Of a DNA stretch of 64,000 nt, positions 1-8,118 are shown piece by piece (position 1 is the stretch's first letter; each line of letters begins with the position of its first letter). The position numbers and the translations under genes were made by a program. Origin of the DNA: Dickeya aquatica (GTDB lineage: Bacteria > Pseudomonadota > Gammaproteobacteria > Enterobacterales > Enterobacteriaceae); assembly GCF_900095885.1 (NCBI RefSeq), contig NZ_LT615367.1:1612001-1676000 (forward strand), read 5' to 3'. The notes under the pieces were generated by a model, which saw only the letters and a program-made list of their open reading frames with translations, searched no databases and was not told where the DNA came from.

Positions 1-2
1 AT

Positions 3-143
3 GCCAATATTCTGGTCACCACGCCGGCACTGGCAAAAGACCCGCGTATTGTGCAACTGGCGAAAGATTTGGAGTCAAAAGCCACGGCGGAATTTATTCG
101 TCAGCGCTATAAAGGCTCGGTGATTGCGGTCGCAGGACAATAA
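3..143 (+). CDS. metQ: MetQ-like ABC substrate-binding lipoprotein, C-terminal fragment
   Basis: Only the last 46 codons lie in the window; the reading frame is open from base 3 to the TAA at 141-143. The visible tail contains [18 protein letters not shown] and ends in VIAVAGQ, which fits the end of the NlpA/MetQ family, periplasmic lipoproteins that bind D- or L-methionine. The next two genes encode the matching ATPase and permease, and only 2 bases separate this stop from the ATPase start, so the three genes form an operon. Family assignment rests largely on this context because so little of the protein is visible. The gene order here (binding protein, ATPase, permease) differs from E. coli metNIQ, so this may be a second, paralogous methionine-type system. 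Confidence 0.7.
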   Translation, partial: ANILVTTPALAKDPRIVQLAKDLESKATAEFIRQRYKGSVIAVAGQ

Positions 144-145
144 CC

Positions 146-1027
146 ATGATCCAGATTGAACGGCTGGCAAAACGCTACCCCGACAGTACCAGTGCGGCGC
201 TGGAGGAGGTGTCGCTCACCATTCCAACCGGTGCGATATATGGCATTCTCGGGCGCAGCGGCGCGGGCAAAAGCACGCTTATTCGCTGCCTGAATTTGCT
301 GGAGCGTCCCACGTCGGGCCGCATTGTGATGGACGGGTGTGATATCACCACGTTGTCAGCTGCGGCATTGCGCCAGCATCGGCAGCGTACCGGGATGATT
401 TTCCAGCATTTCAATTTGTTACATGCCCGCACGGTACAAGACAATGTCGCTGTACCGCTGGAAATTGCCGGGGTAGCCCGGCATGAGCGTGAGACGCGTG
501 TGGCGGAATTGCTGGCGTTGGTTGGCTTGAGTGATAAGGCGCAGGCTTATCCTTCCCAGCTCTCTGGCGGGCAAAAACAGCGGGTGGGTATAGCCCGCGC
601 GCTGGCCGCCCGGCCGCGTTACCTGCTGTGTGATGAAGCCACCAGCGCGCTTGACCCGCAAACCACCGCGTCGATTCTTGCCTTACTCAAGCAGATTAAT
701 CAGCAGCTTGGTTTGACCGTGGTGCTGATTACCCATGAGCTGGAGGTGGTGAAAACCCTGTGTGACCATGCGGCATTGTTAGAGGCAGGGCGAGTGGTCG
801 AAAGCGGTGAGCTGCGTGTACTGTTGGCGAACCCAACATCACGCTTGCGTCAGGCGCTGTTACCCGATCTGGCGGCTGAACGGGCATTTTTGTTGCGCCA
901 CGGTGTGGAACTGGCGGGGCTGAGTCAGGCTGAATTGGCGCTCTCTGCGCTAGCGTTGCCGGACGAACCCAGCGCCAGTGCTGCAAAAACTGCATCCGAG
1001 GAGGCCGGGTTATGCAGAGTCGCCTGA
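146..1027 (+). CDS. metN: MetN-like methionine ABC transporter ATPase lacking the NIL domain
   Basis: Cytoplasmic ATPase that would power uptake of methionine or a related amino acid through the MetI-like permease encoded next. Visible motifs are the Walker [10 protein letters not shown] (residues 36-44), Q-loop Gln87, signature LSGGQ (139-143), Walker B YLLCDEAT (159-166) and switch His197. E. coli MetN is about 343 residues and ends in a ferredoxin-like NIL domain that binds methionine and inhibits transport. This protein is 293 residues, and the stretch after about residue 235 is a short Ala/Leu-rich tail without that fold. It overlaps the permease gene by 16 bases. It may therefore lack methionine feedback inhibition, or transport a different substrate; that last point is inference. 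Confidence 0.85.
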   Translation: MIQIERLAKRYPDSTSAALEEVSLTIPTGAIYGILGRSGAGKSTLIRCLNLLERPTSGRIVMDGCDITTLSAAALRQHRQRTGMIFQHFNLLHARTVQDNVAVPLEIAGVARHERETRVAELLALVGLSDKAQAYPSQLSGGQKQRVGIARALAARPRYLLCDEATSALDPQTTASILALLKQINQQLGLTVVLITHELEVVKTLCDHAALLEAGRVVESGELRVLLANPTSRLRQALLPDLAAERAFLLRHGVELAGLSQAELALSALALPDEPSASAAKTASEEAGLCRVA

Positions 1028-1683
1028 GCTGGGACGAGCTATTTTCGATTATGTTCAATGCCACGCTGGAAACGCTCTACATGGTGGGGCTGGCTGCGCT
1101 GTTTACGCTATTGCTTGGTTTACCCGTTGGCGTGTTGCTGTTTATCAGCCGTCGCCAGGGCGTGTTGCCGCTGCCGCGCTTAAATGCCGTATTGGGTGGG
1201 GTGATTAATATCGGGCGTTCGCTGCCGTTTGTGGTGTTGTTGATAGCGCTTATCCCGCTGACTCGTCTGATTGTCGGCACCACGCTTGGCAGCACCGCCG
1301 CAGTTGTGCCCATCACGCTCGGCGCATTTCCGTTTTTTGCCCGTATTGTGGAAAACGCACTGGCTGAGGTGGAGGCCGGAAGGGTGGAGGCGATAGTCTC
1401 AATGGGCGGCAATGTATGGCATGTGGTCAGCAAGGCGCTGTTACCTGAGGCGCTGCCGTCGATTGTGGCGGGCATCACGCTGACGGTAGTCATGCTGATA
1501 GGCTTTTCATCGATGGCAGGCGTGATTGGCGGTGGAGGTTTGGGCGATTTGGCTATTCGCTATGGCTATCAGCGTTTTAATCAGCAGGTGATGATAGGGA
1601 CGGTCATTGTGCTGGTATTACTGGTACAACTGGTGCAGTCGCTGGGCGACCGGCTGGTGCGTTCGTTGGCCTATCGGCGTTGA
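1012..1683 (+). CDS. metI: MetI-like methionine ABC transporter permease
   Basis: Inner-membrane permease of 223 residues (E. coli MetI has 217) with about five hydrophobic helices, beginning near residues 22-45. The cytoplasmic coupling loop is visible around residues 122-150, with the pattern [13 protein letters not shown], the EAA motif that docks on the ATPase. The start lies inside the ATPase gene and is preceded by a strong ribosome binding site (GAGGAGG), so the two genes are translationally coupled. It completes a three-component transporter with the two genes upstream. Confidence 0.88.
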   Translation: MQSRLSWDELFSIMFNATLETLYMVGLAALFTLLLGLPVGVLLFISRRQGVLPLPRLNAVLGGVINIGRSLPFVVLLIALIPLTRLIVGTTLGSTAAVVPITLGAFPFFARIVENALAEVEAGRVEAIVSMGGNVWHVVSKALLPEALPSIVAGITLTVVMLIGFSSMAGVIGGGGLGDLAIRYGYQRFNQQVMIGTVIVLVLLVQLVQSLGDRLVRSLAYRR

Positions 1684-2047
1684 ACCTTGTGTGGAGGGTG
1701 GCACCGCCATCCTCTGTTATCCCCAGTTTTCCCGCCATTCACGCGATGGGTTGTGCACAACAACGGTGAGTGAGCCGGTTTATCCCCCGATAGTGAAGTC
1801 AATCGTCATAATTAATGAAAATAATGGCTAAAAAATACAATAATAATTGCTGCGCAATAGCTATCGAAAGCGCATTAAATAACCTGTTCAGATACCTGTG
1901 GTAATTTCTAGGAATATTCTATCTTCTTTTTATTTTGGGTTTTGATTTAATAAACCCCGAAGCGATGATATGACGGCTTCAGTTATTAACCAAAAAATAA
2001 ATTTTATTTTCGGTTAATTGCAAATGACTTGTTAAAGGACATTCATA
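1684..2047. other. AT-rich intergenic region between metI and the first Lys/Ala-rich gene
   Basis: 364 bases without a convincing gene. The left end holds a hairpin just after metI. The right part, from about 1900, is the first copy of a DNA block repeated near 2821 and presumably carries the promoter of the next gene. A small open frame runs across 1607-1831 but starts inside metI and has no coding character. Confidence 0.6.
1694..1714 (+). terminator. Hairpin after metI
   Basis: Nine-base arms GAGGGTGGC and GCCATCCTC (one G-T pair) around a 3-base loop, 10 bases after the metI stop. The tract that follows is only loosely T-rich, so it is a plausible but not textbook intrinsic terminator. 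Confidence 0.5.
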
Positions 2048-2131
2048 ATGAATATGAAACCTCTCTTTTTAGGCGTTATTCTGGCAACTTCTTATGCTCA
2101 TGCCGCTTCCACCGAGGTGAATGCAAAACCC
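1900..2131 (+). repeat. Direct repeat, copy 1: promoter region, leader and signal-peptide codons
   Basis: This block is highly similar to 2821-3048, with a few substitutions and small indels. The shared part includes TCTTCTTTTTATTTT, the CCCCGAAGC segment, GGCTTCAGTTATTAACC, the AAATGACTTGTTAAAGGA ribosome binding region and the codons for the signal peptide. Similarity falls sharply in the mature protein. It marks a tandem gene duplication that took the regulatory region along. Confidence 0.85.
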
Positions 2132-2500
2132 GCCGTGGAGAGTGCTGCCAGCGCAGTTGTAACGCCCAAAGGCACCGCAAATAATGAGGAGGGGAAGAGT
2201 CATCCGGTTGCACCACAATCATCCACTGCATTAACAGTAAAAAAACATGAAAACACGGCGGTGAAAAAGCAGGATGAAAAAACAGCTGTAGTGGAAAAAA
2301 CAGCTGTAGTGGAAAAAGCACTCAAGACGGAAAAAGAAAATAAGGCGGCAGTTAAAGCGGAGAAAATAAATAATAATGCCAAAGAAAAAACAGCGGTAAC
2401 AAAAACAGGGGTAACAGAAGAAAAAACAGCGGCACAAGCGGAAAAGAAAGCTGAACCTACAGCAGCACCCGCTGTAAAAACTGAACAAAAAGCCCAGTAA
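2048..2500 (+). CDS. Small exported Lys/Ala/Glu-rich low-complexity protein, copy 1
   Basis: Function not recognised. The 150-residue product starts with a clear signal peptide (MNMKPLFLGVILATSYAHA, cleavage probably just after it). The mature part is almost entirely Ala, Lys, Glu, Thr and Val, with repeated KTAVVEK-type motifs, and is predicted to be disordered or helical and strongly charged. An 18-base segment is repeated in tandem near 2281-2318. The start is fixed by AAAGGA 7 bases upstream. Composition recalls the acid-shock protein Asr, but I see no specific match to it. Its paralogue lies at 2965. Low complexity makes homology searches unreliable; a periplasmic buffering or chaperone-like role is only a guess. 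Confidence 0.7.
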   Translation: MNMKPLFLGVILATSYAHAASTEVNAKPAVESAASAVVTPKGTANNEEGKSHPVAPQSSTALTVKKHENTAVKKQDEKTAVVEKTAVVEKALKTEKENKAAVKAEKINNNAKEKTAVTKTGVTEEKTAAQAEKKAEPTAAPAVKTEQKAQ

Positions 2501-2964
2501 TAAGCGCTCGCTATAATCACGTCTGGCTGATGTGCCGCCAGGCCTGGATACCTGATAATCCGGCTGATCATCATCTGTTCTTTGCCTGACGCAGAGAACA
2601 GGTCGATGGGCAGCCGGTTTTTTGTATTCCAGCCATTCAGATACCTGCCAGTTTACCTTGCTAATAAAATTATATTGCATTGCATCATCAGGTGATGGTT
2701 AGCAGGTTTATTTTTTCAAACATGAATAATAAGTGCTCACTGGCGGAATAATATCTGAGGCATGCGCGCGATTTATTAGGTCGTAGCTAAAAAGTTCAGA
2801 TGTTTCGGTGAAATTAAATTGGCAATTTCTAGGATTATTCCATCTTCTTTTTATTTTTGATTTTGTTTTAATAACCCCCGAAGCAATGCTGTGATGGCTT
2901 CAGTTATTAACCTGAAAATAAATCTTTTGGTTAATCGCAAATGACTTGTTAAAGGATGTTCATA
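2501..2964. other. Spacer between the two Lys/Ala-rich paralogues
   Basis: 464 bases. The left part carries a long structured terminator (2560-2623). From 2821 onward it is the second copy of the repeated promoter and leader block. I see no gene between them. Confidence 0.6.
2560..2623 (+). terminator. Long-stem terminator of the first Lys/Ala-rich gene
   Basis: Outer arms CCGGCTG (2560-2566) and CAGCCGG (2611-2617) are followed at once by six T residues. Inside, CTGTTCT and AGAACAG and a CATC/GATG pair extend the stem. The second paralogue has a different, shorter terminator. Confidence 0.8.
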
Positions 2965-3048
2965 ATGAATATGAAACCTCTGTTTTTAGGCGTTATTCTG
3001 GCAACTTCTTATGCGCATGCCGCTTCATCTGAAGTGAGTGCTAAACCC
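2821..3048 (+). repeat. Direct repeat, copy 2
   Basis: Second copy of the block at 1900-2131; see that entry. The copies are diverged by scattered substitutions, so the duplication is not recent. Confidence 0.85.
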
Positions 3049-3414
3049 ACGGCGAATACGTCAGCCAGTGCGGTTGTAACGTCAAATACCACCACAAGTC
3101 AGGAGGGGAAAACTCAACCAGGAGTACCGCCGACATCCACCGCGGTACCCGTAAAACAGAATGCGCCTGCTGATAAAAAATCAGAGCCGCATAAAAAAGC
3201 AGCGACATCAGAAAAAAACAAGGATGCGCTGAATGTCGCCCCTACAGAAAAAGCAGGGGCGACAGAAAAAGCGGTTACCAAAGAAAAAGCCAATAAACAG
3301 GGAACGCCTGCTGTGGTGGAAAAAGAAAAAGGGCATGCTGAGAAAAAAGCTGACCAGAAGTCGGTGGTACCGCCAACAGCCATAGAATCTAAAACTGAGC
3401 GAAAAGCACCATAA
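2965..3414 (+). CDS. Small exported Lys/Ala-rich low-complexity protein, copy 2
   Basis: Paralogue of the gene at 2048, 149 residues, with the identical signal peptide MNMKPLFLGVILATSYAHA. The mature part is again Lys, Ala, Glu, Thr and Pro rich but aligns poorly in detail, so only composition and length appear to be conserved. I start it at the ATG at 2965 rather than at 2956 because AAAGGA (2951-2956) then sits 8 bases upstream, exactly as in copy 1; starting at 2956 would put the ribosome binding site inside the gene. Function unknown. Retention of two copies, each with its own promoter region and terminator, suggests dosage or differential expression matters. Confidence 0.7.
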   Translation: MNMKPLFLGVILATSYAHAASSEVSAKPTANTSASAVVTSNTTTSQEGKTQPGVPPTSTAVPVKQNAPADKKSEPHKKAATSEKNKDALNVAPTEKAGATEKAVTKEKANKQGTPAVVEKEKGHAEKKADQKSVVPPTAIESKTERKAP

Positions 3415-3422
3415 CGTCATTG

Positions 3423-3448
3423 CGGCCTGACGGGTTACCGTCAGGCCG
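3423..3448 (+). terminator. Terminator of the second Lys/Ala-rich gene
   Basis: Perfect 11-base arms CGGCCTGACGG and CCGTCAGGCCG around a GTTA loop, 8 bases after the stop codon, with a T-rich stretch (CTTTCTTTTTTCC) starting about 15 bases further on. Confidence 0.7.
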
Positions 3449-3651
3449 ATAACCTGAATGCCTTTCTTTTTTCCTTTTTTCCTTGTCTGTCCATCTTCTG
3501 CTTTTACGTCCTGTGCTGTTAGGCCGGGGCGTTTTCATTTCCCGTGTCGTGCCATTGCAGTGGCACATTGCGGGGGATTACCGCGTGCGGTGCACCCGCA
3601 ATCGCCCCCCATCGCCGCCAGCGGCACCTGATGTGTGCATGGCTCGCGTGA

Positions 3652-5445
3652 TTAGCGCGGTAACGGCAGCCACTGGCGTAATTGCGCGGCGCTCTGTGCG
3701 CCGGTGAGCCTGGCACTCTCTTTGCCGTCTTGCAGCCAGATAAGCGTTGGCAGCGAACGCACACCCAGCGCAGCGGTTTGTGCCAGATGGTGGTCAGCAT
3801 CAAGGTAATAGCAGGGTAATTCACGTAACGATGCATCACCGAGCACGGTTTCCAACTGGCGATACAGGCTTTTGCAATGCACGCAGCGTTCTGCGCCGAC
3901 CAGCAGTAGCGAGGGGCCGCTTGCTGTCAGTGGCAGGCTCTCGTCGGCGGCCAGCGACAGGGTATGAAAGCGCTGGCGGCTGACACTAAACAGCTTCGGG
4001 CTGCGCTTTAGCTCGTCACTGTCCGTTGCCACGCACAACGCATCGCCACCGCGCTTATAGGGCCGGGTATCGTGAACGGCAACCACGCTGGTGAAACCAG
4101 ACTGTGCGGCACCGGGCTGGCGAAAGCGGGTGTTGTCCGGCGGCACAACGGCGTTTTCCTGTGGGCGTTCAAGCTGTGGCACCCAGTCATAGGGCACGCG
4201 ATAGGCACGGTATAGCATATTGGTGTTGACGGTTTTCCCCCAAAACGGCGAGATATATTCCCAGACAATTTCGTGATCGACCGTGACCTCGAACAGGCGG
4301 CCATTTGCCCCTTCGTTAATCAGCGTATTTCCATTTGGCAGGCGTTGAATATTGCTGATGTACGGGCTGTAGAAACGAAATGCATCGGTAGGATGGGGCA
4401 GCCCGGCCTCATACGGCGAATAACGCCAGACTACATCCAGCGTTACCGGGTTGATTTCCAGTATGCGCGAGTAATCGCGCCAGGCATTTTTCACGCCGTC
4501 CGCCGAGGCGGGGTTAGGCGCGCCGTAACCGGCCCAGCCGCCGTTATCAAACACCAGAATATTGCCCGCGCCCGGTAAACCGGCCGGGACCATGTGGGCG
4601 TGATGCTGGCCGATTATCCAGCCGATGTGTTTCAGCTCCGGGGTGCGATAATCCGGCCCGAGCCGCCAGACTATCTTGCCACTCTGCTTATCTGTGATGG
4701 CGATGATGTTGGCTTCTCTGGCATCCCAGATGATGTTGTCCGGGTGAAAGCGAGAGTCGCCTTCGTCAAACCAGCGGTTTGGCCCGAGCGTTGACATGCT
4801 GTTGATGTGCATCCAGTCACCCATGCCGCCGCCGCTGCTGCGCATGTTCGGGTTGTTATAGAGCGCGGTTTTCGCCGCGTCATCAAAACCCAGCTCATCA
4901 ACGTGGTCGCTGCACCGCCATTCCCACAGAATATTGCCCTGCCAGTCCACCTCGATGATGGTGTCATCAAGCAGGGGTTTGTCACTGATTTGAGGATTGT
5001 GCAGGTTCTGGTGCGCCAGAATTAAAGTGTTTGCCCCTAACGCCTGCGGCTCAAGCCCTGGCGCATAGTAACCAACCGGGTTGCCGCTGCGCTGGTAGTC
5101 GTGGTGGGCGCGCGCCATCCACTCCGGCGGCAGGTCGGGGTCCTGGATATATTCGTAGCGATTGAACTGCCAGACGCGGTTGCCATCCCAGTCCAGTTGC
5201 ACCACATCAACCATGTCCTGCATGCCGTAGCGCGCATCGCGCTGGCCGCTGTGGCCGAGAATATACCCACCGGGTAACAGCTTGTTGGGAAAGCCGTGCA
5301 GCCCTTCCCAGAGCCGTAATGCGGTGCCATTCATGTCAATTAACACCGCACCGGTTTCCAGCGCCTGAAAAACGGTATAACCGCCCCAGGCTTTTTCTGG
5401 CTGATAGAGTGTTGTACCGGTCGGGTAGACGGAGGGGTGTCCCAT
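3652..5445 (-). CDS. Arylsulfotransferase-family protein fused to a C-terminal thioredoxin-like domain
   Basis: 597 residues with no signal peptide, so probably cytoplasmic. Residues 1 to about 440 have the repeated W-D-G-N and NGNTLI blade motifs and the WMHINS and GQHHAHMVP histidine motifs typical of arylsulfate sulfotransferase (ASST)-like beta-propellers, which move sulfate groups between phenolic compounds. Residues from about 500 form a thioredoxin-like domain with CVHC (521-524) and a probable cis-proline in RSLPTLI (near 566). It starts 12 bases after the ABC ATPase stop, behind a GGAG ribosome binding site, and so is the last gene of a sulfonate/sulfate-ester type transport operon. 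A redox step coupled to sulfur release or reuse is an inference. The classical periplasmic AssT is exported, unlike this one. Confidence 0.75.
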   Translation of the reverse strand: MGHPSVYPTGTTLYQPEKAWGGYTVFQALETGAVLIDMNGTALRLWEGLHGFPNKLLPGGYILGHSGQRDARYGMQDMVDVVQLDWDGNRVWQFNRYEYIQDPDLPPEWMARAHHDYQRSGNPVGYYAPGLEPQALGANTLILAHQNLHNPQISDKPLLDDTIIEVDWQGNILWEWRCSDHVDELGFDDAAKTALYNNPNMRSSGGGMGDWMHINSMSTLGPNRWFDEGDSRFHPDNIIWDAREANIIAITDKQSGKIVWRLGPDYRTPELKHIGWIIGQHHAHMVPAGLPGAGNILVFDNGGWAGYGAPNPASADGVKNAWRDYSRILEINPVTLDVVWRYSPYEAGLPHPTDAFRFYSPYISNIQRLPNGNTLINEGANGRLFEVTVDHEIVWEYISPFWGKTVNTNMLYRAYRVPYDWVPQLERPQENAVVPPDNTRFRQPGAAQSGFTSVVAVHDTRPYKRGGDALCVATDSDELKRSPKLFSVSRQRFHTLSLAADESLPLTASGPSLLLVGAERCVHCKSLYRQLETVLGDASLRELPCYYLDADHHLAQTAALGVRSLPTLIWLQDGKESARLTGAQSAAQLRQWLPLPR

Positions 5446-5457
5446 GGTTTGCTCCAG

Positions 5458-6291
5458 TTAGTCAGTGACAGCAGAATGTTCGGTGATAACCCGGCTTATG
5501 GGGGCGTGCGCGGTGTCCGGTTGTGTCAGCAGGGCCAGAATCTCGCTGCATTGCTGGTGAAACGCGTCGCTCTCGCGCAGGCGCGGGTGGGGCAGCGCCA
5601 CGGTGCTGAGGTGCTTTAGTCTGCCGGGGCGCGGGGCCAGTACCACGATCCTGTCTGCCAGATAGACGGCCTCTTCCACATCGTGCGTCACCAGCAGCGT
5701 GGTGGTGCCTTCCTGCTGGTGGATACGCCGCAACTCTTGCTGCATTTGCTGACGGGTCAGGGCATCGAGTGCGCCAAAGGGTTCGTCGAGCATCAAAATG
5801 CGTGGGTTGGCCACCAGACCCCGGGCAATCGCCACCCGCTGCGCCATGCCACCGGAAAGCTCGGCGGGCAAGGCATCAGCAAACTCCTGCAAATGTACCA
5901 GCCGCAGGAAGTGCTCGACGCGCTGTGCCTTATCGGCATGAGTGAGTTTTTCACTGGCCAGCCCCAGGGCAATGTTCTGGCGTACCGTGAGCCACGGGAA
6001 GAGCCGGGGCTCCTGAAACACAATGCCGCGCTCACGACCAATGCCGGAAACCGGCCGCCCATCGACCCGTATTTGGCCTTGATAGTGGTTATCCAGCCCG
6101 ACCAGCAGGCGTAGCAGTGTCGATTTTCCACAGCCGCTGCTGCCGACAATCGCCACCAGCTCACCGGGGTAAATGGACAGGCTCAGGTCATCAATCACCG
6201 TCAGCGTATTGCCGCTTACCCGAAATTGTTTAGTGAGCTGCTCAAACACCACCACCGGGGCGGCAGAATGATTGGATGTGGGGTATGTCAT
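5458..6291 (-). CDS. Taurine/sulfonate-type ABC transporter ATPase (SsuB/TauB family)
   Basis: 277-residue cytoplasmic ATPase of the nitrate/sulfonate/taurine importer family. Walker A GSSGCGKST is at 50-58, the signature LSGGM at 145-149, Walker B ILMLDEP at 165-171 and the switch histidine in LLVTHDVEEA. The F-G-A-L-D after Walker B and the LAPRPGR motif near the end are typical of SsuB/TauB. Its ATG overlaps the permease stop by 4 bases (ATGA), so the two are translationally coupled. With the double permease and the divergent binding protein it resembles the Pseudomonas AtsRBC sulfate-ester transporter in plan; the real substrate cannot be read from sequence. Confidence 0.85.
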   Translation of the reverse strand: MTYPTSNHSAAPVVVFEQLTKQFRVSGNTLTVIDDLSLSIYPGELVAIVGSSGCGKSTLLRLLVGLDNHYQGQIRVDGRPVSGIGRERGIVFQEPRLFPWLTVRQNIALGLASEKLTHADKAQRVEHFLRLVHLQEFADALPAELSGGMAQRVAIARGLVANPRILMLDEPFGALDALTRQQMQQELRRIHQQEGTTTLLVTHDVEEAVYLADRIVVLAPRPGRLKHLSTVALPHPRLRESDAFHQQCSEILALLTQPDTAHAPISRVITEHSAVTD

Positions 6292-7880
6292 GGCGTGACT
6301 CCTGTGTGACGCCAGCGGGTAAGGTGGGTTTCCAGGCGCAAACCGATATGGTCAATCAGTGCACCGGTGATACCTGTCAGCACCATGCCGCTGAGGATGA
6401 TAGGCATATCCAGCAATTGCTGGGCATTGATCATCAGGCTGCCAATGCCGCTACCCGATGACATGAAATATTCTGCGCCGATGGTGCCAAGCCAGGCATA
6501 AATCATCGCCAGCCGCAGGCCGGTAAACAGTGCTGGCGCGGCATCAGGCAGCGTCAGCACGCGCAGGCGGTCGTACCACGGCAGTTGCAACACGCGGGCG
6601 ACATCGTGCAGGTCTTTTGCGCGTCGGCGCACGCCCTGATGGCTGGCTACCAGCATTGGAAAGAACGCCACCAGGGCAATAAATGTCACCTTGCCCTGTT
6701 CATCATTGCCAACCCAGGCAGTGATAAGCGGCAGCCAGGCAAACAGCGCCACCTGGCGCAGCAGTGTCAGGGTTGGGGTAAACAGCGATTCGGCACGCAG
6801 GCTTAACCCCAGCAGCAGTCCTGCCAGCAAACCGGCGCAGGCACCGAGGGCTCCGCCGGTTAGTGCGCGCCGCACACTGTGCCAGAGCGCATCAGGCAAC
6901 ACCCCTTCACGAAAGCCCTGCCACATGGCGTGTATCACCTCGGCAGGCGGTGGCAGTAACCGCGTATTGAGCCAGCCGTGATGGGCACTGAATTGCCATA
7001 ACACCAGAAGCAATAACGGCAGCGCCAGCCCGATAGCGCGGCCATCTGGCGTGGGTTGCAGGCGGCTGATAGCCGACCGTGACCAGCCTATCAGGCGGTG
7101 TTCCAGCCGGGTGATGCCAGTCTCCATCAGCAGCCCGGTCAGGCCAATGACGGCAATGCACACCAGCACGATATCTAACTGAAACAGCTGACGACCCCAG
7201 ACCATCAGATAACCGATACCCTGTGATGAGGCGAGCAGTTCCACCACAATCAATGACACCCAGGCTTGCGACAGCGCCAGTTTTAAACCGGTAAACCATA
7301 CCGGCAGAGCCGCAGGCAAGATCAACCCGAACAGGCGAGAGAAACGCGGCAGGCGTAAGCTATCGGCAACCTCAAGGAGCGGCAGCGGAATATCGCGGAT
7401 ACCGCGCTGCGTGTGCAGCGTGACCGGCACCAGAACCGCTTTGATGAGCACCGCCAGCTTCAGGCCGTCATCAATGCCGAACAGCGCCATGAACAGCGGG
7501 ATCCACCCCAGTGTCGGAATTTGCGCCAGGGCATAAACCGTGGGATAGAGCAGCCGCTCTGCCCGTGACGATGCGCCCATAAGCCCGCCGAGCAGGGTGC
7601 CAAGGGCGACACCGGCTGCCAGCCCGCTTACCAGCCGACGCAGACTGATGGCCCACTGGCTGAGCAACTCCCCGTGCCATAAGCTGATGGCGGTTGTTGC
7701 CACCCGTGATGGTGCAGGCAGAATTTGTGGTGGCATCCAGCCTAAGCGGCTGCTTACTTGCCACAGCGACAGCACCAGCAACGGCAGCAACAGGACGACC
7801 ACCGCCTGCCTGATCCGGTGCGGCAGGGGGAATAACAGACGATAAGGTCTCGGTGGTCGTAGTAACCAGGGCTTATTCAT
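6288..7880 (-). CDS. Double-length ABC permease (two fused SsuC/TauC-type domains)
   Basis: About 530 residues containing two consecutive permease domains. The first ends near the loop around VADSLRLPRFSRLFGLILPAALP; the second contains the equivalent VARVLQLPWYDRLRVLTLPDAAP loop. Both are the ATPase-docking EAA-type loops, so one polypeptide replaces the usual homodimer. I prefer the ATG at 7880 (MNKPWLL). An upstream GTG at 8003 would add 41 residues that do not look coding and would shrink the divergent promoter region; the ribosome binding site is weak either way. It would transport sulfonates, sulfate esters or taurine-like compounds with the neighbouring ATPase and binding protein. Confidence 0.82.
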   Translation of the reverse strand: MNKPWLLRPPRPYRLLFPLPHRIRQAVVVLLLPLLVLSLWQVSSRLGWMPPQILPAPSRVATTAISLWHGELLSQWAISLRRLVSGLAAGVALGTLLGGLMGASSRAERLLYPTVYALAQIPTLGWIPLFMALFGIDDGLKLAVLIKAVLVPVTLHTQRGIRDIPLPLLEVADSLRLPRFSRLFGLILPAALPVWFTGLKLALSQAWVSLIVVELLASSQGIGYLMVWGRQLFQLDIVLVCIAVIGLTGLLMETGITRLEHRLIGWSRSAISRLQPTPDGRAIGLALPLLLLVLWQFSAHHGWLNTRLLPPPAEVIHAMWQGFREGVLPDALWHSVRRALTGGALGACAGLLAGLLLGLSLRAESLFTPTLTLLRQVALFAWLPLITAWVGNDEQGKVTFIALVAFFPMLVASHQGVRRRAKDLHDVARVLQLPWYDRLRVLTLPDAAPALFTGLRLAMIYAWLGTIGAEYFMSSGSGIGSLMINAQQLLDMPIILSGMVLTGITGALIDHIGLRLETHLTRWRHTGVTP

Positions 7881-8118
7881 TTTTTGTTGCAACGTCGGTG
7901 GAAATAAATCAATAAGACATAAAAACCCGAAGCCGGTGGTGATGCCAATGCAATAAACAGATATTCCTCGTGCAAGAAACGCATAAGCTTCCCGGCGCGG
8001 CACCGTGACTGGTTTATGTTTTTTTTAGCTGATAAATCATGGAAATGTTATTTACCGCCAGCCTGCTACGTTCGCTAGCTTCTCGCCATTGCCCCCGTAG
8101 AACAGTGTGGAGAACCTC
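7881..8118. promoter_or_regulatory. Divergent promoter region of the organosulfur transport locus
   Basis: About 238 bases separate the permease (minus strand) from the binding protein (plus strand). The AT-rich stretch near 8010-8060 is the likely promoter core. Sulfur-starvation regulators of the CysB/Cbl type would be expected here by analogy with ssu and tau, but their sites are too degenerate for me to place one. Confidence 0.45.

Noticed and set aside
7881..8003. Longer N-terminus of the double permease from the GTG at 8003
   Set aside because: The extra 41 residues do not resemble the family, and they would consume half of the divergent promoter region.
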